DNA of 64,000 nucleotides from Paramecium sonneborni. Lineage: Eukaryota; Ciliophora; Oligohymenophorea; Peniculida; Parameciidae. Shown here piece by piece: positions 60,588-64,000 of this stretch. Every line of letters begins with the position of its first letter. Positions within the stretch are counted from its first letter, which is position 1. A program made the position numbers and the translations under genes. The stretch spans positions 167,730 through 231,729 of the forward strand of contig CAJJDN010000034.1 of NCBI GenBank assembly GCA_905182985.1, written 5' to 3'. Below the pieces are notes generated by a model. It worked only from the letters and a program-made list of their open reading frames with translations. It was not told the DNA's origin and made no database searches.

Positions 60588-61775
60588 TTTAGATACCATT
60601 TATTATAGAGTTGAATTGAATGTACTCATTTAAGTTTTAGAAATTCATACCAAACTTTCGAATAAGAAATTTTATAAAACTATAACATAACAAATACATT
60701 TTTAATCGTATAAATGTGTATTAACTTAAAATCAATTATAGCTATATGGTACAACAATCTCTTCTTACTAAATAATTAATGAAAATGATATTTACATGAT
60801 GTAAAGGAACTAAATCAATCCAATCAGCACTATTTAATGGAAGCAAACCAATATTATATAATTTATAAAGCACAACACCCAATTGTAATAATCCTGCAGA
60901 TAAATAAATCAATTTATAAAAAAATAAAGAAATTCCTCTATTCTCTAATAATGAAAATGCTTAATCCATTTTTGCAATAGTTGAAATAGCTTGCCATAAA
61001 AATTATCCTATAATCACAATTGTAAATATATTCATCATATTTCCTGTCATATATAATGTGAACATTATCATAAATATATTTCCAAATCCTCCCTTTGCTA
61101 TAGCCATAGCTTTCTAAATGTTTATTGTATTTAAATTACTTTTTCTAAATCTTCCCTCAATTCTTATCCTTGACAATCATCAAATGCTTTTTTGTAGCCA
61201 ACTGGTTCAGGTAAACTTTTTTCTCTCTTTATTTTGATTTCCCACATATAAAATTATATATTCTTATTATATATAAAAATTATTTTCATCGCAATTTGGA
61301 TTATCCAATTTCAACTTTATAAAGTTCTTTATATATTTCTGAAATAGATTTATCAAGAGTAGAAATTAAATGTCCAGATCCAGAGTGAACAACAGGAGCC
61401 TATTAAATAAACGTATTTTTTTTACTTTTACATTTCTTTCTTTAATTATATTGCATCTCTTTAAAATTTATTTAGAAGTTTCAACAGGATTGAATGTTTC
61501 TGTTTCATTACCTTATTTTGGTTAATTACCATTATCGTCTTACTTATTTTAAGCTTCAACTGATATTGTTTTTTATTTTTCTTAAGATGTAGGAGGTTTC
61601 CTTCTGCTATCCTCTTATGTATGTACTTAAGGTAGAGATCTTGCATGTTCCATTAGAGTTACTTAAATATTATTATTAATTTTTACATGGTAAATTATTA
61701 TACATGGTTTGTGCAGCTTAAAAATGAGTCTTATTATGTAATGATGGTAGTAAATTCTTTGCTATTAATCTTGAT
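60588..61775. repeat. Direct repeat, copy 2 (1,188 bp)
   Basis: Base-for-base match to 59399-60586. Unique sequence resumes at 61776, inside the coding frame of the unknown gene. This copy is therefore the one joined to the rest of that gene. Confidence 0.9.
60732..61247 (-). CDS. EMC4: ER membrane complex subunit 4 (second assembly copy)
   Basis: Identical to 59543-60058, intron for intron. See that entry for motifs. This copy lies 38 bp beyond the stop of the complete unknown gene. Probably not a true second gene. Confidence 0.88.
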
Positions 61776-62354
61776 AAATATGCTTTTCTTTCTAATGAAG
61801 ACATTCCCTCAGAAAAGTGTTCTAAATTTAAAATCTTTTTATGATCAAGTTTCATATTTTCTACTTAAGATTATGTATGATCTTTCAAAAATTATTCAAT
61901 TCTTGCTAAAGCAGTTTTATCTCTATATCTAAAAACATCTCTTTTTATGTCTTTTGAAGGGTCTCTTTCTCTAAAGCAATATTTTCCTACTTTTAAATTT
62001 GGTAAGAAATCTAAATTATTATTCTTCTCTTAAGCTTCTTATATTCTATCTTTTTCATGCTTAAATCCTTTAACATATATTTGTGGATCTCCTAAATTTT
62101 TTGTAGGATCTTCTTCTCTAAATTAATATGCCTCAGGTGGTTTGTATTCATTACAAACAATTGGGTTCTCCAACATATTTATCACAAAATTTTCTATTCT
62201 TTTCTTATAATTTTTTGATAATCTTTGATTAAGGTCTAATTCAATTTTTTTCAATACCTTTACGATTCTCTCTTTACTTTAAGTAATCTTTTTTAATTTT
62301 ATCTATCTCTTTTGTAAATGCCAATTATTTATCGTATTGATAACTATTAAACAT
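61286..62354 (-). CDS. Unknown 329-residue protein
   Basis: Introns of 22, 25 and 32 nt give exactly 330 codons. It starts MFNSYQYDKQLAFTKEIDKI, helical and charged. Paired motifs 'FREEDPTKNLGDPQIYV' and 'CFRERDPSKDIKRDVFRYRD' look like an internal repeat. A helical block follows (LEHFSEGMSSLERKAYLSRL). A polar stretch comes next, then VHSGSGHLISTLDKSISEIY and the end GQSKLR. No membrane span. Family not recognised; the FREEDP/FRERDP pair might mark a ciliary or cytoskeletal protein, but this is a guess. Confidence 0.68.
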
Positions 62355-63312
62355 TATAAACTTAATTTACTCTCCTTTATAATAAATTATATTAATATAA
62401 TATAATAGTAGTTATCAAATCAACTTTAGAAATCTTTATACAATTCTATTATAATCAATTCTATCTTTAACTTTTATATTTCAATTACAGTTAATTTATA
62501 AAAGACTAGATTTTAATTTATTTTAAATCATCTGATTTCCTGATAATGTTATCTCATAAATTAATTACATTTACCTCTTGATGATAAACCTAATAACAAA
62601 TTAAAATATCATTTAGTACCAAAATACTGATACCTTTTAATCTTTATTAGAGAGAACTAATTAAAATAATTATTTAAACAGAATAACTACTTAAAAAATA
62701 AGATAAGTGAATTCAATTAATTAAATTTAGAATAGATCTACTATAAAATCATTCAAAATTGTTTAGACTTGAATTAAACATAAAGAAAGCCAATATTATT
62801 TGAAAAATTAACTTAAGATTAAGAGAAGCATCTAAACATATAAAATTGTATAAATTACAAATAACTTATTTAATAATTAATCTATCAGAATGTTCAATTC
62901 AAAAGATATATTTATCAAAACAAAAGATGTATTAATTAATTGAAGATAATCAAAAAGGAAAGAATTAATTACTTAAATAAAGTTTATTGTTCTAAATAAA
63001 GCAACAACAAAAAGTATGATAAAATATGTTAGATTAAATTTCCATTTTAAAATTTTATAAAATTTAGAGTTCTATGATTTATTAAATGATAGTCTTTTCT
63101 AATTAACTTTTTAACATTTTAGTATGATTCATTTTGTTAGTTTCAAATGTGGAAGACTTATAAAGAATTTTAGATATCTTCCAACAAAAAAAGATATTTA
63201 ATTTGATCATTGTATTTAATTAATTGAGATATTTTAATTTCAATATTTGTGTTTTGTATATAAAAATAATTCAAGATTAAAGAAGACATCTACTTCTACA
63301 ATCAACATCTTA
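62355..63312 (+). other. Region with coiled-coil-like frames, gene structure unresolved
   Basis: About 62600-63090 on the plus strand holds TGA-free stretches in two frames: QLKQLFKQNNYLKNKISEFN ... and LREASKHIKLYKLQITYLII ... EDNQKGKNQLLKQSLLFQIK. They look like coiled coil, but I found no intron set that links them to an ATG. It may be a decayed or mis-sequenced gene. The rest is AT-rich spacer. Confidence 0.3.
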
Positions 63313-63836
63313 ATGAGACATAAAAACTAATTTTAATTAAAGAATGTAAAAACTTAAAGTATTTACTCAACTGAATCAACAATTCAAACTCCTTCTAGAT
63401 AATTGTCACCTAAATCACCATAGATTTGGACTTCATCTGCACTATCAAACTCAAGTATTATTCATTAAAATATTTAATAGATTTACCTAATTAATCTGAT
63501 GCACAATATTAAGCAAAAATTAAAGAACTTTTAGAAGAAAATTAAAAGTTGATTCATAAAAGCTCTGTGCAAGATTTAATCATTAATAGATTATAATAAA
63601 TAGAAGAATTGGAACCAATACGATCAAGCAGAGTAAATACTTTAAATAATGTTCGAAATAACGATAAGAAATAAATCATTAAAATTTAAAAACCTATTTA
63701 CACAAGAGAGGGAGAGAGCAAAGATAATAAAATGTTATTTACTTTCTTTAGTCCAGAACCAAATCAAAAAACAAGTGTATGTAAACTTCCAAAAGTGTTT
63801 TAAGTTGCCCCTAACAAAAGAAAATATTTTGTATGA
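63313..63836 (+). CDS. Small coiled-coil protein, 165 residues
   Basis: One 26-nt intron; sum exactly 166 codons. The N-terminal Ser/Pro-rich half (YSTESTIQTPSRQLSPKSPQ) suggests phosphorylation sites. A helix follows (AQYQAKIKELLEENQKLIHK, DLIINRLQQIEELEPIRSSR). It ends VCKLPKVFQVAPNKRKYFV at TGA 63834. No family recognised. Other frames here (63649-63891 plus, 63735-63917 minus) are shadows. Confidence 0.6.
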
Positions 63837-64000
63837 CTCTCTGTTATTATTTGATAATATCGATAATTTAAAATTTTTATCTGAATTATAATATAAAGAA
63901 TTTATCTTATTTTTCATTCTATACAGAGATATTTTATAAAAGCAGTAGGGATTGGATATTTTAATTTTTAGATTATTTTAAATCATATTTTTTTTTTTTT

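Noticed and set aside
60732..61247. True tandem duplication of EMC4
   Set aside because: The two copies, introns and flanks included, are identical and separated by one N; artefact is simpler.
63985..64000. Terminal poly-T as a telomere or scaffold end
   Set aside because: No G-rich telomeric repeat (GGGGTT or GGGTTT type); the T-run is ordinary AT-rich sequence at the window edge.
1..64000. tRNA, rRNA, CRISPR or transposon genes
   Set aside because: No cloverleaf, rRNA core, regularly spaced repeat or transposase motif was recognised by eye; the two long direct repeats are assembly joins.

Overview
The window is ciliate macronuclear-type DNA, almost certainly from Paramecium or a close relative. 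It is very AT-rich. Long reading frames appear only when TAA and TAG are read as glutamine and TGA is the sole stop. Nearly every gene is interrupted by tiny introns (mostly 19-33 nt, GTA...TAG), and genes are packed tens of bases apart. With these rules most genes below resolve into one frame whose exon sum is a multiple of three. Coordinates for multi-exon genes run from ATG to TGA and include introns.

Layout. 1-859: 5' part of a Ca2+-dependent protein kinase gene (minus). 1025-9826: a roughly 2,890-residue surface/membrane protein with a Cys-rich ectodomain, several membrane spans and a cytoplasmic MORN tail. 10282-11773: an IST1-like (ESCRT-III) protein with a Gly/Phe/Asn/Gln-rich tail. 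12163-15130: a decayed RING-IBR-RING ubiquitin ligase pseudogene, part of it doubled by an assembly join at an N. 15306-21312: two tandem K+ channels with cyclic-nucleotide-binding domains and, unusually, a CCHC zinc-knuckle motif. 21362-24170: a broken MORN gene, one small intact gene and a second broken gene. 24888-35596: a casein kinase 1, a Trm82/WDR4-like WD protein, a MIR-domain protein, a CAMK-type kinase and several unrecognised genes. 35650-40485: mitochondrial TypA/BipA GTPase, a complete CDPK and a secreted CAP protein. 40535-46760: a cyclin, a tail-anchored protein, an unknown protein, a kinase with an unusual N-terminus and one indel, and a RINGv-FHA protein. 46944-56786: coiled-coil proteins, an SF-assemblin-like protein, a C2H2/AT-hook protein and an RRM protein with RD/RE repeats. 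56999-63836: two multi-pass membrane proteins, EMC4, an unknown 329-residue protein and a short coiled-coil protein.

Two single-N positions (13867 and 60587) each sit between perfect direct copies of about 1.17-1.19 kb. These are best read as unmerged contig ends, so the EMC4 gene and the pseudogene block probably occur once, not twice. The genes form no operon. The themes are calcium and protein-kinase signalling (five kinases), membrane excitability, ubiquitin and ESCRT turnover, and cytoskeletal/cortical coiled-coil proteins. No tRNA, rRNA, CRISPR array or transposase was recognised.
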